This document shows positions 1 to 9,456 of a stretch of DNA of 64,000 nt, piece after piece (positions within the stretch are counted from its first letter, which is position 1; every line of letters begins with the position of its first letter). The stretch is from Christensenella sp. (GTDB lineage Bacteria > Bacillota > Clostridia > Christensenellales > CAG-917), in assembly GCA_022009775.1 (NCBI GenBank), contig CP091723.1, forward strand, positions 496,001 to 560,000, given 5' to 3'. The notes under the pieces were generated by a model, which had not been told where the DNA came from, made no database searches, and saw nothing but the letters and a program-made list of their open reading frames with translations. Made by a program: the position numbers and the translations under genes.

Positions 1-111
1 TTCGCCGTCTTCTTTTCCGTCGATAGCCACGCGTTCGCATCTTATATCTCTTTCACCGTACAACGCTCTTTCCTGTCCGAAAGATTGATTTTGAATGAGT
101 TTCTTCTCCAT
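1..111 (-). CDS. DUF3737-like protein, N-terminal part (runs off the window)
   Basis: The minus strand opens with ATG at 111 and reads MEKKLIQNQSFGQERALYGE and on to the window edge without a stop. The pattern 'QNQSFGQERALYG..D' resembles the start of DUF3737 proteins, which are predicted right-handed beta-helix proteins of unknown function. Only 37 residues are visible, so the family call rests on the N-terminal motif alone. It lies 65 bp downstream of the V-ATPase D gene on the same strand and could be co-transcribed with it. Confidence 0.55.
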   Translation of the reverse strand, partial: MEKKLIQNQSFGQERALYGERDIRCERVAIDGKEDGE

Positions 112-175
112 AGTTTCTCAGCTCTTTGCCTTTTAAGATAAAATCGCGCCCGACAAGCGAGCGCAATCACACGAT

Positions 176-811
176 TTATTTGTTTTGTTCTTCGATCATA
201 GACTTGACTTTCATAAGTCTAGTCGTTGCTCCGCGCTCGTTCTCGTCGAGTTTCATCACGATATACTTTATCGTTTCTTCGAGTTGCGGAATCATGACGT
301 ATTCGAGCGCATTGACGCGTCTTCTGTTCTTCTCAATCTCGTCGGCGAGCATATTGCACGTCTTTTCCACTTCGGCGAGTTTGAGAAGTTTGGGAAGGAG
401 CGTTGTAAGCGAAGCGATTGACGAGTCAAGTTCGCTCGTTACGCTTGCAAACGAATAAGGATAAAGTCCGCTTGTTTCGCTTTCGGTGACGTTGAAAACG
501 GGCACGTTTACGCTCATCACGTTTTTTGACGACGTTTCGAGCGACACTTTTGCCGTCGGCATCGAGATCGCTTCTTCAATCTCGGCGTCACTTGATACCG
601 CGCGCGCAAGCATAAACGATTTGAGCGAAGTGGCAAGTTCTTCTTCCACTTCTTCTCTCAACCGCTTGTTTTCGCGCACGTAAAGCATAAACTGACGAAT
701 CATTTCGTCGGATTTATCCTTCAATAGTTTGTGTCCGCGAGTGGCGGTTTTGAGACGATTTTTTAGGCGTCTTAACTCCATTCTCGTCGGATTTACGTTC
801 AATTTGCTCAT
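176..811 (-). CDS. atpD: V-type ATP synthase subunit D
   Basis: This 211-aa protein is the central-stalk subunit that turns inside the A3B3 head of the bacterial V/A-type ATPase. It starts with the family signature 'NVNPTRMELRRLKNRLKTA' and is otherwise long amphipathic helices, an N- and a C-terminal coiled-coil arm, as expected for the rotor shaft. Length is normal (about 205-215 aa). It is the last ATPase gene of the operon, 2 bp downstream of subunit B. Bacterial V-type D should not be confused with F-type delta. Confidence 0.96.
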   Translation of the reverse strand: MSKLNVNPTRMELRRLKNRLKTATRGHKLLKDKSDEMIRQFMLYVRENKRLREEVEEELATSLKSFMLARAVSSDAEIEEAISMPTAKVSLETSSKNVMSVNVPVFNVTESETSGLYPYSFASVTSELDSSIASLTTLLPKLLKLAEVEKTCNMLADEIEKNRRRVNALEYVMIPQLEETIKYIVMKLDENERGATTRLMKVKSMIEEQNK

Positions 812-813
812 AG

Positions 814-2199
814 TCAGTCTTTATTCTCGTCCTTGTCGAGATACTTTTCTATATACTCGTCGCGTATACGTTTGAGTTCGCTCTTCGGCAAAATTTTGAG
901 CAATTTCCAGCCCAAATCGAGCGTTTCTTCAATCGTGCGGTTGACGTCAAAGCCTTGCGACACGTATTGTTTTTCAAATTCGTCCGCAAACTGTGCGTAC
1001 TTTTTGTCAACTTCCGTAAGTGCCGCGTCGCCGAGAATGGAACTCAATTCCTTTGCTTCCTTGCCTTGCGCGTATGCGCTGAACAACTGGTTCATTGTGT
1101 CGGCGTGGTCTTCTCTCGTCTTGCCCTTGCCTATGCCCTTGTCTTTAAGACGTGACAGCGACGGCAAAACGTCGATAGGCGGGGTGACGCCTTTCTTGTA
1201 AAGTTCGCGCGAAATGATGATTTGTCCTTCCGTAATATAACCCGTAAGGTCGGGAATGGGGTGCGTCTTGTCGTCTTCCGGCATCGTAAGGATAGGGATT
1301 TGAGTGATAGAACCTTTCTTTCCCACGATTCTGCCTGCGCGTTCGTACATGCTTGCAAGGTCGGTGTACATATATCCGGGGTATCCGCGACGTCCCGGCA
1401 CTTCCTTTCTTGCCGCAGACACTTCGCGGAGTGCTTCGGCGTAGTTTGTGATGTCGGTGGTGATGACAAGCACGTGCATATCCTTTTCAAACGCAAGATA
1501 TTCCGCCGCCGTCAACGCCATACGCGGAGTGGATATACGCTCGACTGCCGGATCGTTTGCAAGGTTTATGAACATAACCGCGCGCTCGATTGCGCCCGTT
1601 TTTCTGAAATCGCTGATGAAGAAGTCCGCTTCTTCAAACGTGATGCCGACTGCTGCGAACACGACTGCGAATTTTGCGTCGCTGCCGATGACTTTCGCCT
1701 GCCTTGCGATTTGTGCGGCAAGTTCTGCATGCGGCATACCCGACATGGAGAACACGGGCAATTTCTGACCGCGCACGAGAGTGTTCAAGCCGTCGATTGC
1801 GCTGATACCCGTCTGAATAAACTCGTTGGGATAGTCGCGAGCAACGGGATTTATCGGCTGACCGTTGATGTCGAGTTTCATCTCAGGGATAATGGGTGCG
1901 CCACCGTCGCGCGGTCTACCCATACCGTCGAAAACTCTGCCGAGCATATCTTCGCTCACTCCGAGTTCTATGCCGTGTCCAAGGAATCTGGCTTTCGACG
2001 TTGCCATCTTTATGCCCTGAGACGCTTCAAACAACTGAACTAGTGCCTTATCTCTGTTGATTTCAAGCACTTTACCGCTTCTTATTTCGCCGTTTTCCTG
2101 CCTTATCTCGACAAGTTCGTTGTATTTGACGCCTTCAACGCCTTCAACGAGCATAAGCGGCCCGACAATTTCTCTAATGGTGTTGTATTCTTTAAGCAT
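814..2199 (-). CDS. atpB: V-type ATP synthase subunit B
   Basis: This 461-aa protein is the non-catalytic, nucleotide-binding head subunit. The usual P-loop is replaced by 'SMSGMPHAEL' near residues 152-160, which is the normal B-subunit form and marks it as non-catalytic. 'FINLANDPAVERISTPRMALTAAEYLA' lies mid-protein (shown here as a stretch around residues 210-236) and is typical of the family. Length is normal. Its first base overlaps the last base of the A gene, which suggests coupled translation with A. Confidence 0.97.
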   Translation of the reverse strand: MLKEYNTIREIVGPLMLVEGVEGVKYNELVEIRQENGEIRSGKVLEINRDKALVQLFEASQGIKMATSKARFLGHGIELGVSEDMLGRVFDGMGRPRDGGAPIIPEMKLDINGQPINPVARDYPNEFIQTGISAIDGLNTLVRGQKLPVFSMSGMPHAELAAQIARQAKVIGSDAKFAVVFAAVGITFEEADFFISDFRKTGAIERAVMFINLANDPAVERISTPRMALTAAEYLAFEKDMHVLVITTDITNYAEALREVSAARKEVPGRRGYPGYMYTDLASMYERAGRIVGKKGSITQIPILTMPEDDKTHPIPDLTGYITEGQIIISRELYKKGVTPPIDVLPSLSRLKDKGIGKGKTREDHADTMNQLFSAYAQGKEAKELSSILGDAALTEVDKKYAQFADEFEKQYVSQGFDVNRTIEETLDLGWKLLKILPKSELKRIRDEYIEKYLDKDENKD

Positions 2200-3965
2200 C
2201 AGATTTCTCCTTCGTCGGTAAGATTGCGCATATCGCTTTTGATTTGCGCAAGAATATCGTCAAATTTGTGCATATCGCTTTCGGGGATATACTTCGCTCT
2301 GCCTATCTGCTCTCTCACGTCAAGTGCGAGAATATCTTCTATGTCCACTCTCTTGTCGAGCGCGTCTTTTGCGAGTTCGTCAAAAGTGAGAATGAGACGG
2401 AGCATATACTCCTGTTTTTCAAGCGACGTGAACGTGTCGACTTCGTGGAATGCGTTTTGGTGCAAATAGTCTTCTCTTATGGACTTTGCCGTTTCCATGG
2501 TGAGTCTGTTCTGCGGAGAGAGCGCGTCCATACCGACGAGTCTGACGATTTCGTCGAGTTGCGCTTCTTCTTGCAAAATACGCATGCACTTTGCACGAAG
2601 GCTCAGCCATTCGTCGCCGACGTTGTCGCTGTACCAGTCCGCCATTCTGTCGGCATAGAGAGAATAACTCTGAATCCAGTCGATTGCGGGAAAATGTCTC
2701 TTGTATGCAAGCGATGCCGAGAGTCCCCAGAACACTTTGACTATACGCAAAGTCGCTTGCGACACAGGCTCGGACAAGTCGCCTCCCGGAGGCGAGACCG
2801 CTCCGATTGCAGTGATAGAACCGACGGTGTTTTCCTGTCCCAAGACTTTTACCATGCCCGCTCTTTCATAGAACTCGGCAAGGCGTGAACTCAAATATGC
2901 GGGATATCCTTCTTCGCCCGGCATTTCTTCAAGACGTCCGCTCATTTCACGCAGAGCCTCTGCCCAACGCGACGTGGAGTCCGCCATGATTGCCACCGAA
3001 TATCCCATATCTCTGAAATATTCCGCGATGGTGATACCCGTGTATATCGACGCTTCACGCGCCGCAACAGGCATATCCGAAGTGTTTGCGATAAGCACGG
3101 TGCGTTTCATAAGCGGTTGACCGCTCTTTGGGTCGATAAGAGTCGGGAACTCGTTGAGAACGTCAGTCATCTCGTTTCCGCGTTCACCGCAGCCGACGTA
3201 CACGATAATATCGGCGTCTGCCCATTTTGCAAGTTGGTGTTGCACGACTGTTTTGCCGCTTCCGAACGGACCGGGGACTGCCGCAACGCCGCCCTTTGCA
3301 ATCGGGAAAAGCGTGTCGATAACTCTTTGTCCCGTGACGAGCGGAGCTTTCGGTGAAAGTTTCTCTTTGTACGGTCTGCCTTTACGGACGGGCCATTTTT
3401 GGAGCATGGTGACGTTTACGTCGCCTTTTTTCGTCTCGACAACCGCAACCGTTTCGTCAACGGTAAATTCACCCGAATATATCTCTTTAACGACGCCTTT
3501 CACGCCGAAAGGCACCATGATTTTGTGCGTAATGAGAACGTTTTCCTGAACGACGCCTATCACCGTTCCGCTTTCTACGCTTGCACCGACTGCCACGACA
3601 GGCTCGAATTTCCACTTCTTGTCGTGGTCTACCGCAGGAACGTAAACGCCCCTTTCGATACGGTCGCCGGCAACTTCTCTAAGTTTTGCAAGCGGTCTTT
3701 GAATTCCGTCGTATATGCCTTCGATAAGACCGGGCGCAAGTTCGACGGAAAGCGGAGCGCCCGTGGAATACACGTTTTCGCCGGGCCCCAAGCCGCTCGT
3801 TTCTTCATAAACCTGTATGGAAGCGCGGTCGCCGCGCAATTCGATGATTTCACCGATGAGTTGCTTGTCGCTCACGTGCACGACGTCGTACATTTTGCTG
3901 TCCGCCATGCCTTCTGCCACTATCAACGGGCCGGATACTTTTACGATTTTTCCAGTTTCCATCAT
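2199..3965 (-). CDS. atpA: V-type ATP synthase subunit A (catalytic)
   Basis: This 588-aa protein is the catalytic head subunit that makes or hydrolyses ATP. It has the N-terminal beta-barrel, the long insertion typical of A subunits, and the P-loop GPFGSGKT at about residues 232-239. 'GCGERGNEM' and 'MADSTSRWAEALRE' follow as in all V/A-type A subunits. The start ATG at 3965 overlaps the end of the F gene by four bases, and a second Met follows directly, so the start may be one codon later. Confidence 0.98.
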   Translation of the reverse strand: MMETGKIVKVSGPLIVAEGMADSKMYDVVHVSDKQLIGEIIELRGDRASIQVYEETSGLGPGENVYSTGAPLSVELAPGLIEGIYDGIQRPLAKLREVAGDRIERGVYVPAVDHDKKWKFEPVVAVGASVESGTVIGVVQENVLITHKIMVPFGVKGVVKEIYSGEFTVDETVAVVETKKGDVNVTMLQKWPVRKGRPYKEKLSPKAPLVTGQRVIDTLFPIAKGGVAAVPGPFGSGKTVVQHQLAKWADADIIVYVGCGERGNEMTDVLNEFPTLIDPKSGQPLMKRTVLIANTSDMPVAAREASIYTGITIAEYFRDMGYSVAIMADSTSRWAEALREMSGRLEEMPGEEGYPAYLSSRLAEFYERAGMVKVLGQENTVGSITAIGAVSPPGGDLSEPVSQATLRIVKVFWGLSASLAYKRHFPAIDWIQSYSLYADRMADWYSDNVGDEWLSLRAKCMRILQEEAQLDEIVRLVGMDALSPQNRLTMETAKSIREDYLHQNAFHEVDTFTSLEKQEYMLRLILTFDELAKDALDKRVDIEDILALDVREQIGRAKYIPESDMHKFDDILAQIKSDMRNLTDEGEI

Positions 3966-4291
3966 TTACCTTCTTTGTCGAATAAAATATCTGCTCCGAT
4001 AGCCTTTTCGACGTTTGATTTTATGCCTTGCATACCGAGTCCCTTGTTTCCTTCCGCCGACGGAATGGGAACGACAACGGGATACGGACGCGATTTGTAT
4101 CTTTCAATGAGTTGGCTTGCCTGCTCCGCAACCTGCTCGGTGACGAATATCACGGAATATTTTCTTGCAAGAGCGTGCAATTTTTCTCTTGCCTGCGTCT
4201 CGTTTTCAACGGGAAAAACGTCAAGACCTATTGCCTTGAACGCAAGCACGGAATCTTTGTCGCCAAGCACCGCTATCGAGCCGTCATGCAT
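3962..4291 (-). CDS. atpF: V-type ATP synthase subunit F
   Basis: This protein of about 109 aa is the small stalk subunit with a Rossmann-like fold. 'IAVLGDKDSVLAFKAIGLDVF' near the N-terminus is the classical family start. An in-frame GTG at 4300 is possible, but the ATG at 4291 sits at a better distance from AAAGGA and fits the family start. The gene overlaps the end of subunit C and its own end overlaps the A gene. Confidence 0.93.
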   Translation of the reverse strand: MHDGSIAVLGDKDSVLAFKAIGLDVFPVENETQAREKLHALARKYSVIFVTEQVAEQASQLIERYKSRPYPVVVPIPSAEGNKGLGMQGIKSNVEKAIGADILFDKEGK

Positions 4292-5256
4292 ACAGTTCAC
4301 GCATCCTTTCTTTTATTGTTTTTTCGGGCACTTTGTTTTTGATGCCCGCAACGATGAGTTTCACGTTTTTGAGTTCCGTCTTTTTCGTCAGATAGTAACT
4401 TACTATCGGCGCGACGGAAAACATATCCGACGCTTCGTCTTTCCAAATTTTGAGAAGCGCGTCGTCGGCGTCCTTTTCAAACGCAACCAAATCGCCGCTT
4501 TCAACGAGTGAGAGCACGATTTTTTTCGGCGTGCGTACCCTTTTCGAGTTCGCAAAGCGCGTCGAGCGGAAGTTCGTATATCTTCTCGAAACGTTGAGCG
4601 TCCGTCTTTCCGCCGCCTATGAATCCTTCTTTGAAGAATTCTATCGGCAAATGCAACTTTCTGCATCTGAAAAACGCTCCGATATTTGCAAAATCTATCT
4701 TCCTTTCAAAATACTCTTTTGCAGTCTTGCCACACTTTTTTGCCGCTTTCAACTTGAACTCGTACGCTTTTTTGTCAACGACGCAATCTATTTTGCGCGG
4801 GTCGACTCCCTTTTCGTCCGAAAGAAGCGTTTTGCACGTTTCGATTGCACTTTTCATTTCTTCGCAAAGCAAAGAACAATCGTCCGTTTCGACGGCAAGA
4901 ATAATATCTTCGATTTTGAAAAGTCCGCTCGGCAAATACACGCCTTTCGTTCCCGTCGCATAGGCTTTCAATGCGGTTTTGAGATTTAGAAAATCATTGT
5001 CCGCATAAAATGCGTCAAGCGCGTCGGCAACGTTCATCTCGTTGAGCAATGCAACGAGATTCTCTTCTTCCTTGTCGAGAACCGCGTCTATGCCGTCTTC
5101 GATATTCGCACCGTTTCCGTAGCCGAGTTCGACGAGAATTTTCAATGCGTCCTGCACGTTTTGAGCATCGAAAAGTCTCTGCTCTCCCGCAAGGGTGAGC
5201 AGTTTCGTTTCTCTGCTTTTTATCTGTGCGTTTTGGTAGACGAATTTGTTTGACAT
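4284..5256 (-). CDS. atpC: V-type ATP synthase subunit C (frame break at about 4520-4526)
   Basis: This is the subunit C/d that links the rotor shaft to the membrane ring. The reading frame from 5256 gives 'MSNKFVYQNAQIKSRETKLL' and runs to a stop at 4501. The next frame continues the protein as 'IVLSLVESGDLVAFEKDADD' to 4284. Removing one A from the A7 run at 4520-4526 (coding strand) joins both parts into a protein of 323 aa, the normal family length. An essential operon subunit is unlikely to be truly broken, so an assembly error is the first reading; transcript slippage on A7 is a second. A smaller product ending at 4501 is possible if the break is real. Confidence 0.9.
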
Positions 5257-5257
5257 A

Positions 5258-5833
5258 TCAGCCGAAGATTTCCTTTGCTATTTTGGTTTCCGTTTGCTCT
5301 CTCAAAAGCGCGACTTCCACTTCGAGAGTGAAGTTGTTGTCGACACCGTTTTCGCTTATCACCACGCCGCCGTCAAAATCGCCGAATTTGTCCGCAAGCG
5401 TGAGTGAAATGCCCTTCTTTTTTGCAAAATCGGCAAGCGATTCTTTCGTGACTATATCTTTTTCTCTTTCGGATACGGTCACGACGTCGCCGTCCTTTGC
5501 GTTTTCGAGCATTGAAAAAATCAGCGCGCTATACTGCTCTTTGTCGAGATTTCTCAACTTTTCGAGCGTTTTTGCGTACACCGAATCGAGCACTTGCGTT
5601 TTTGCGGCAAGCAACAGTTTTCTTGCGTCGAGCTCGGCAACCGAGCGAGAGCGTTCGTCGATTTCAAGCGTGAGTCTGTCGATTTCCGTCTTGCTTTTGT
5701 ACAAATAGTCTTTGCACTGCTTTGCGGCAAGAGAAATGATTTCGTCCGCTTTCTCGTTCGCCTCGCCGATTATCGCGTCGCCTTTGAGATTTGCGTCCGA
5801 CAAAATTTTGTCGATTATTGCTTCTTTAGACAT
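5258..5833 (-). CDS. atpE: V-type ATP synthase subunit E
   Basis: This 191-aa protein is the peripheral-stalk subunit. It begins with a charged helical region ('IDKILSDANLKGDAIIGEAN') and has a C-terminal globular part ending in 'TETKIAKEIFG', as expected for subunit E, which pairs with the G/H subunit as a coiled coil. Length is normal. It sits between K and C in the usual operon order, 1 bp before the C start codon. Confidence 0.92.
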   Translation of the reverse strand: MSKEAIIDKILSDANLKGDAIIGEANEKADEIISLAAKQCKDYLYKSKTEIDRLTLEIDERSRSVAELDARKLLLAAKTQVLDSVYAKTLEKLRNLDKEQYSALIFSMLENAKDGDVVTVSEREKDIVTKESLADFAKKKGISLTLADKFGDFDGGVVISENGVDNNFTLEVEVALLREQTETKIAKEIFG

Positions 5834-5839
5834 AGTTTA

Positions 5840-6361
5840 TCAGCCAAGGAGTGCCGCGCTCGTAGCAACTTCGAGAAGGCTTTCGGTTGCAGGCATCATG
5901 ACGCCGAGCAAAGAAACGAGAAGTGCCAAAACCGCGTAGGTTTCAACCATAACGGTGAGAATGATTGCTTTACCGCTTTCTTCGGGGCGTTTTGCAACGA
6001 GTGCGATGCCGCTGCAAGCCACTTTGGATTGATAAAGTGCACTGATGAGACCGACAATTGCCATGGGAAGGCAAGCCGCAAAGATGCCGAGACCGCCGCT
6101 TACGGAAAGTCTTGCGACAGAGCCGAAAAGATCGATCTTTACGAACACCAAAAACGCAACGAGCAAGCCGTAGATACCTTGCGTACCGGGCAAAAGTTGC
6201 AAAACAAGGCACTTTGAAAATTTATCGGGGTCTTCGCTCGTCACGCCTGCCGCCGCTTTGCCTGCGACGCCGACGCCGATTGCAGAACCTATACCCGCCA
6301 TTGCCGCTGCAAGAACCGCACCGACGAGAGCGATAAACGTTCCTGTTGTTAAGTTGCCCAT
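5840..6361 (-). CDS. atpK: V-type ATP synthase subunit K (rotor-ring proteolipid)
   Basis: This 173-aa, four-helix double-hairpin proteolipid builds the ion-carrying ring. The start at 6361 is set by the strong ribosome site GGAGGTAACAAT and the family-typical beginning 'MGNLTTGTFIALVGA'. T60-Q61 (in LPGTQGIYG), Q111 (in LYQSKV) and E140 (in VMVETYAV) match the positions of the sodium ligands T64, Q65, Q110 and E139 described for Enterococcus hirae NtpK. I infer that the enzyme may move Na+ rather than H+; this is not proven by sequence. Confidence 0.95.
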   Translation of the reverse strand: MGNLTTGTFIALVGAVLAAAMAGIGSAIGVGVAGKAAAGVTSEDPDKFSKCLVLQLLPGTQGIYGLLVAFLVFVKIDLFGSVARLSVSGGLGIFAACLPMAIVGLISALYQSKVACSGIALVAKRPEESGKAIILTVMVETYAVLALLVSLLGVMMPATESLLEVATSAALLG

Positions 6362-6372
6362 ATTGTTACCTC

Positions 6373-8402
6373 CTACTTTTCCAAGTATGTGTATTTTGTA
6401 TTGTTTCCGAAAGGCATGAACACGTGTCCGCCGCCTTCGTAGAATTTGCCGTAGAACTCGATGTATTGCAGTCTGCAATTATGCACGTATGCGCCGAGTG
6501 TTGATATTGCGATGTTGAAAAGGTGTCCGACAAGGAAAATCGGCACGCAAATTATATATCCTATCGCAATTATTCCCGAACCTTGCGGGAAGAATCCGAG
6601 TACAACCTGACATATCTGATTGACGACGAGCGCAACCACGCTGCCCGAAAGTCCGAGACCGAACAAACGCGCGTATGAAAGAATATCCGAGAGAATATTC
6701 ACGCCGTCGTACAGTTTTGCAAATCCGCCGAAAAATCCGAGAATTTTCTTTGCGCCTTTCTTGCCGCGGATATTTGAAAGCACAAGCAAGAACGCGCCGA
6801 CCGCCGCAAGAGCGATTCCTACGTATTTGAGCACTTCATTGCCCTTGAAGAACAAAAGCGCGAGCGCAAGCACTATTATACCTGCAAAAATCATATACCA
6901 CGTGCCGACTTCGCAAAGCGCGTCGAGCACTCTCTTTTGCGGATAAGGTTGATTGCGTTCATGAGCATACCCACGAGAATATGGATAAATCCGAGCGCAA
7001 AAGATATGCCGAGCAAATACAACGGACCTTTTCCTTCGAGCGGTTGAATGAGTTGCAGTTTTGCAAGGAACGTCCCCGATATGTCGAGGCCGAACCAACC
7101 GCCGAATATCGCGCCCCACACTATCGTGGAAATGCCGCCCATTCCTATAATGAGAAGAAGTCTTCCCTTGCCGGGGACGGGCTTTTTCACCGCGTATGCA
7201 ATAAACGCGCCGAGCGCAAGCAGAATTCCGTACGCCGCGTCCGCTATCATCATGCCGAAAAGCAGGAAATAGAACACCGACATGACGGGGTTTGGGTCAA
7301 TATCGGAGAAATAGTTCGGTGCACTGTACATGTTGGTGATATCCTGATAGGGTTCAACCACCTTGTTGTTTTTCACGTACGTAGGCACGACTTCGCTTTC
7401 TTCGGGTTCTCTGAACTCGTACACCATAGCGTCGCTGACGGAGTCGAGAATCTTTTTCAGTTCTTCTTCGTATTCCTTGGGATACCAGGCTTCCATCACG
7501 AAACTGCCTTTCGTGGTCGCAAAACCGTCGAGAGCGGCATTTTGTTGAAGCCTTACGAGATAATAGTCGTAAAGTGCCTTGAAATCGGCTGTATAAATTT
7601 CCTTGACGAGTGCGCGAGTGGTAAGTTCGGCAGACTCTTCTTCAAGGTCTCTTATCTGCTGTTTGAGATTTTTGACGTTTTCAAGCGGAGTTGAGTCGTT
7701 TTGGAGATTGACTCTCACGAAATCGAGCGTTTGCAACGCCGCAGTAAACTCGTCGATCACGCTCTTATGCACGATTGCGACGAAAGACTGCACTTTTTCG
7801 GATTTGAGCAACTCGACGTAGGCAAGCTCGCTCTCGTTTGCAAGTTTTTCAAGTGCGGGCGTGTTTTGAGACGGTACGTATCCGACGATAACGGCGGTTT
7901 TCTCGCCGTCTTTGAAATACGAATACGGTTTGCGCAACGACGAATACGTCTTGTGCATGGTTATTTCGTCTCTGAGTTTTTGCTGAACGGAAACTATCTC
8001 TTTTTGTCTTGCGTTTATCTCTTCCAAGTCTGCCACGTTTGCCATAAGTTCGACTTCTTTCGTCCCGATAAGGTCAAAATCGTCAAAACTCATTCTTGCG
8101 ATAGAATTGACGGCAGGCGTTTTTATTGGAGTGTAAATGTAGGGATATTCGCTTTTTTCGGTCGCTTTTGCAAGTTTTTCCGCGATTTTTTTCTGTTCTT
8201 TGAGATACTTGAAAGCAAATTCTATGCGAGAGAGTTGAACTTTTATGTTTTCCGAAGACGCACTATTGTCAAGACGCACGGTGTTTTCAATATCGTGCGT
8301 ACGCGCAATCTCAACGTTCTTTGAACGTTGCAACGCCTTGAACAATTTGTGTCTGTCTTGTCGGTGCGCAATAAGCACCAACTTTTTCATTTCAACAATC
8401 AT
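6373..8402 (-). CDS. atpI: V-type ATP synthase subunit I (frame break at about 6935-6938)
   Basis: This is the membrane stator subunit (a/I) that carries the ion half-channels. The first frame, 'MIVEMKKLVLIAHRQDRHKL', covers the cytoplasmic coiled-coil domain and the first helices and stops at 6891. The rest, 'VLDALCEVGTWYMIFAGIIV' onward, lies in another frame to 6373 and holds the remaining membrane helices. Adding one A to the A4 run at 6935-6938 joins them into 676 aa, a normal length. A 24-bp alternating GC-rich hairpin-forming tract lies just before the start codon. The gap to K is 11 bp. Confidence 0.9.
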
Positions 8403-8408
8403 ACTTCT

Positions 8409-8432
8409 CGCGTGCGTGTGTGCGCACGCACA
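8409..8432. other. 24-bp alternating pyrimidine-purine tract between the H and I genes
   Basis: The tract is a strict alternation rich in CG and TG, and as RNA it can form a hairpin with GTGCGTG and CACGCAC arms. It lies 7 bp before the subunit I start codon, so it could tune translation or stability within the operon mRNA. This is a sequence observation; function is inference. Confidence 0.6.
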
Positions 8433-8481
8433 ATAAATACGTCATTTGCGGCGCAGAAAATTTCAAAACGCCGTTTCAAAC

Positions 8482-8814
8482 TCAATCGAGAGCGGGGCAA
8501 TACTTGCCGAGCAACTCTTTTACAAGTTCGTCAGAAGCCTTTTCGACGTCTGCTTTCTTTTGCTCTACCACGTCGTCCGCCGCCGCTTTGCCTTTTTTGA
8601 GAATCTCTTCTCTCTTCAAAAGCGCGTTTGAAGTCGCTTTGTCGGTTGCGGTTTTGCGGTCTTCCTTGCACTCTTTGAGCGTCGCGCGCTTTTGCGCCCC
8701 TGCGTCACTCTCGGCTTTTGCAACGATATCCTTGCCTTTTTGGTTTGCGTCTCTGATTATTTCGTCCGCCTTGTCTTCGGCGTCCCTTATATCTTTCAAA
8801 ATATCGTCTATCAT
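8482..8814 (-). CDS. V-type ATP synthase subunit G/H (peripheral stalk)
   Basis: This 110-aa protein is almost entirely charged helix, rich in K, E, D and A ('RDAEDKADEIIRDANQKGKD'), as in the G/H subunit that forms the peripheral-stalk coiled coil with subunit E. It is the first ATPase gene of the operon and starts 5 bp after the rpiB stop. Coiled-coil proteins are weak in family motifs, so the call rests on composition, size and position. Confidence 0.85.
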   Translation of the reverse strand: MIDDILKDIRDAEDKADEIIRDANQKGKDIVAKAESDAGAQKRATLKECKEDRKTATDKATSNALLKREEILKKGKAAADDVVEQKKADVEKASDELVKELLGKYCPALD

Positions 8815-8818
8815 ACTC

Positions 8819-9264
8819 TTATTTTTGTTCGTTTTCTATTTGCGTAATCATATCTATGCGTTTTTGATGTCTTCCGCCTTCAAATTCCGCCGTATACCAA
8901 GCCTTGACAAGCGATTTTGCCTTTTCGGGAGTTATGACTCTTCCGCCAAGCGCAATGATATTCGCATTGTTGTGACGTCTCGTCATCTCTGCCATAAACT
9001 CGTCTGTAACAACTGCCGCGCGAATCCCCTTGACCTTGTTTGCGGCAATCGAAATGCCAATACCCGTGCCGCACATAACGACGCCGAGATCGCACTCACC
9101 GTTTGCCACCGCATCGGCAACTTTTTGCCGTATACGGGATAATCAACGGACTCCGTTGAATACGTGCCCATATCCACGACTTGCGCTCCGAGCTCTTCAA
9201 GCGTGCTTATCACCGCGTCTTTAAGAACAAATCCGCCGTGATCGCAACCAACCGCAACTTTCAT
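8819..9264 (-). CDS. rpiB: Ribose-5-phosphate isomerase B (frame break at about 9122-9126)
   Basis: RpiB interconverts ribose 5-phosphate and ribulose 5-phosphate in the cytoplasm (pentose phosphate pathway). The N-terminal frame reads 'MKVAVGCDHGGFVLKDAV' and 'VDYPVYGKK'; the next frame carries 'CDLGVVMCGTGIGISIAANK' with the active-site Cys, then 'RHNNANIIALGGR'. Adding one A to the A5 run at 9122-9126 gives a normal 148-aa protein. ATG 9264 is chosen because AAGGAG lies just upstream. It is the first gene behind the promoter of the V-ATPase operon. Confidence 0.93.
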
Positions 9265-9293
9265 AAGCAATCTCCTTGCCAATAAGTAAATAT

Positions 9294-9322
9294 ATTATAC
9301 ACCACCATTATTTTTTTTTCAA
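9294..9322 (-). promoter_or_regulatory. Sigma-A-type promoter of the rpiB-V-ATPase operon
   Basis: On the minus strand, TTGAAA (9317-9322) is followed after 17 bp by a perfect TATAAT (9294-9299). The rpiB start codon lies about 30 bp downstream with AAGGAG. No other strong promoter is seen before subunit D, so this probably drives ten genes. Confidence 0.8.
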
Positions 9323-9456
9323 GGATAAAAATTGTCGGTTGCGTATATTAAATTGATTTTATTGTTTCACCAATACGATGAGAGAGTTAAATTAATAATG
9401 AATAATGAATAATTAATAATTGTGGCACGGGCGTACTTATAAACGGAATGTGCGAC

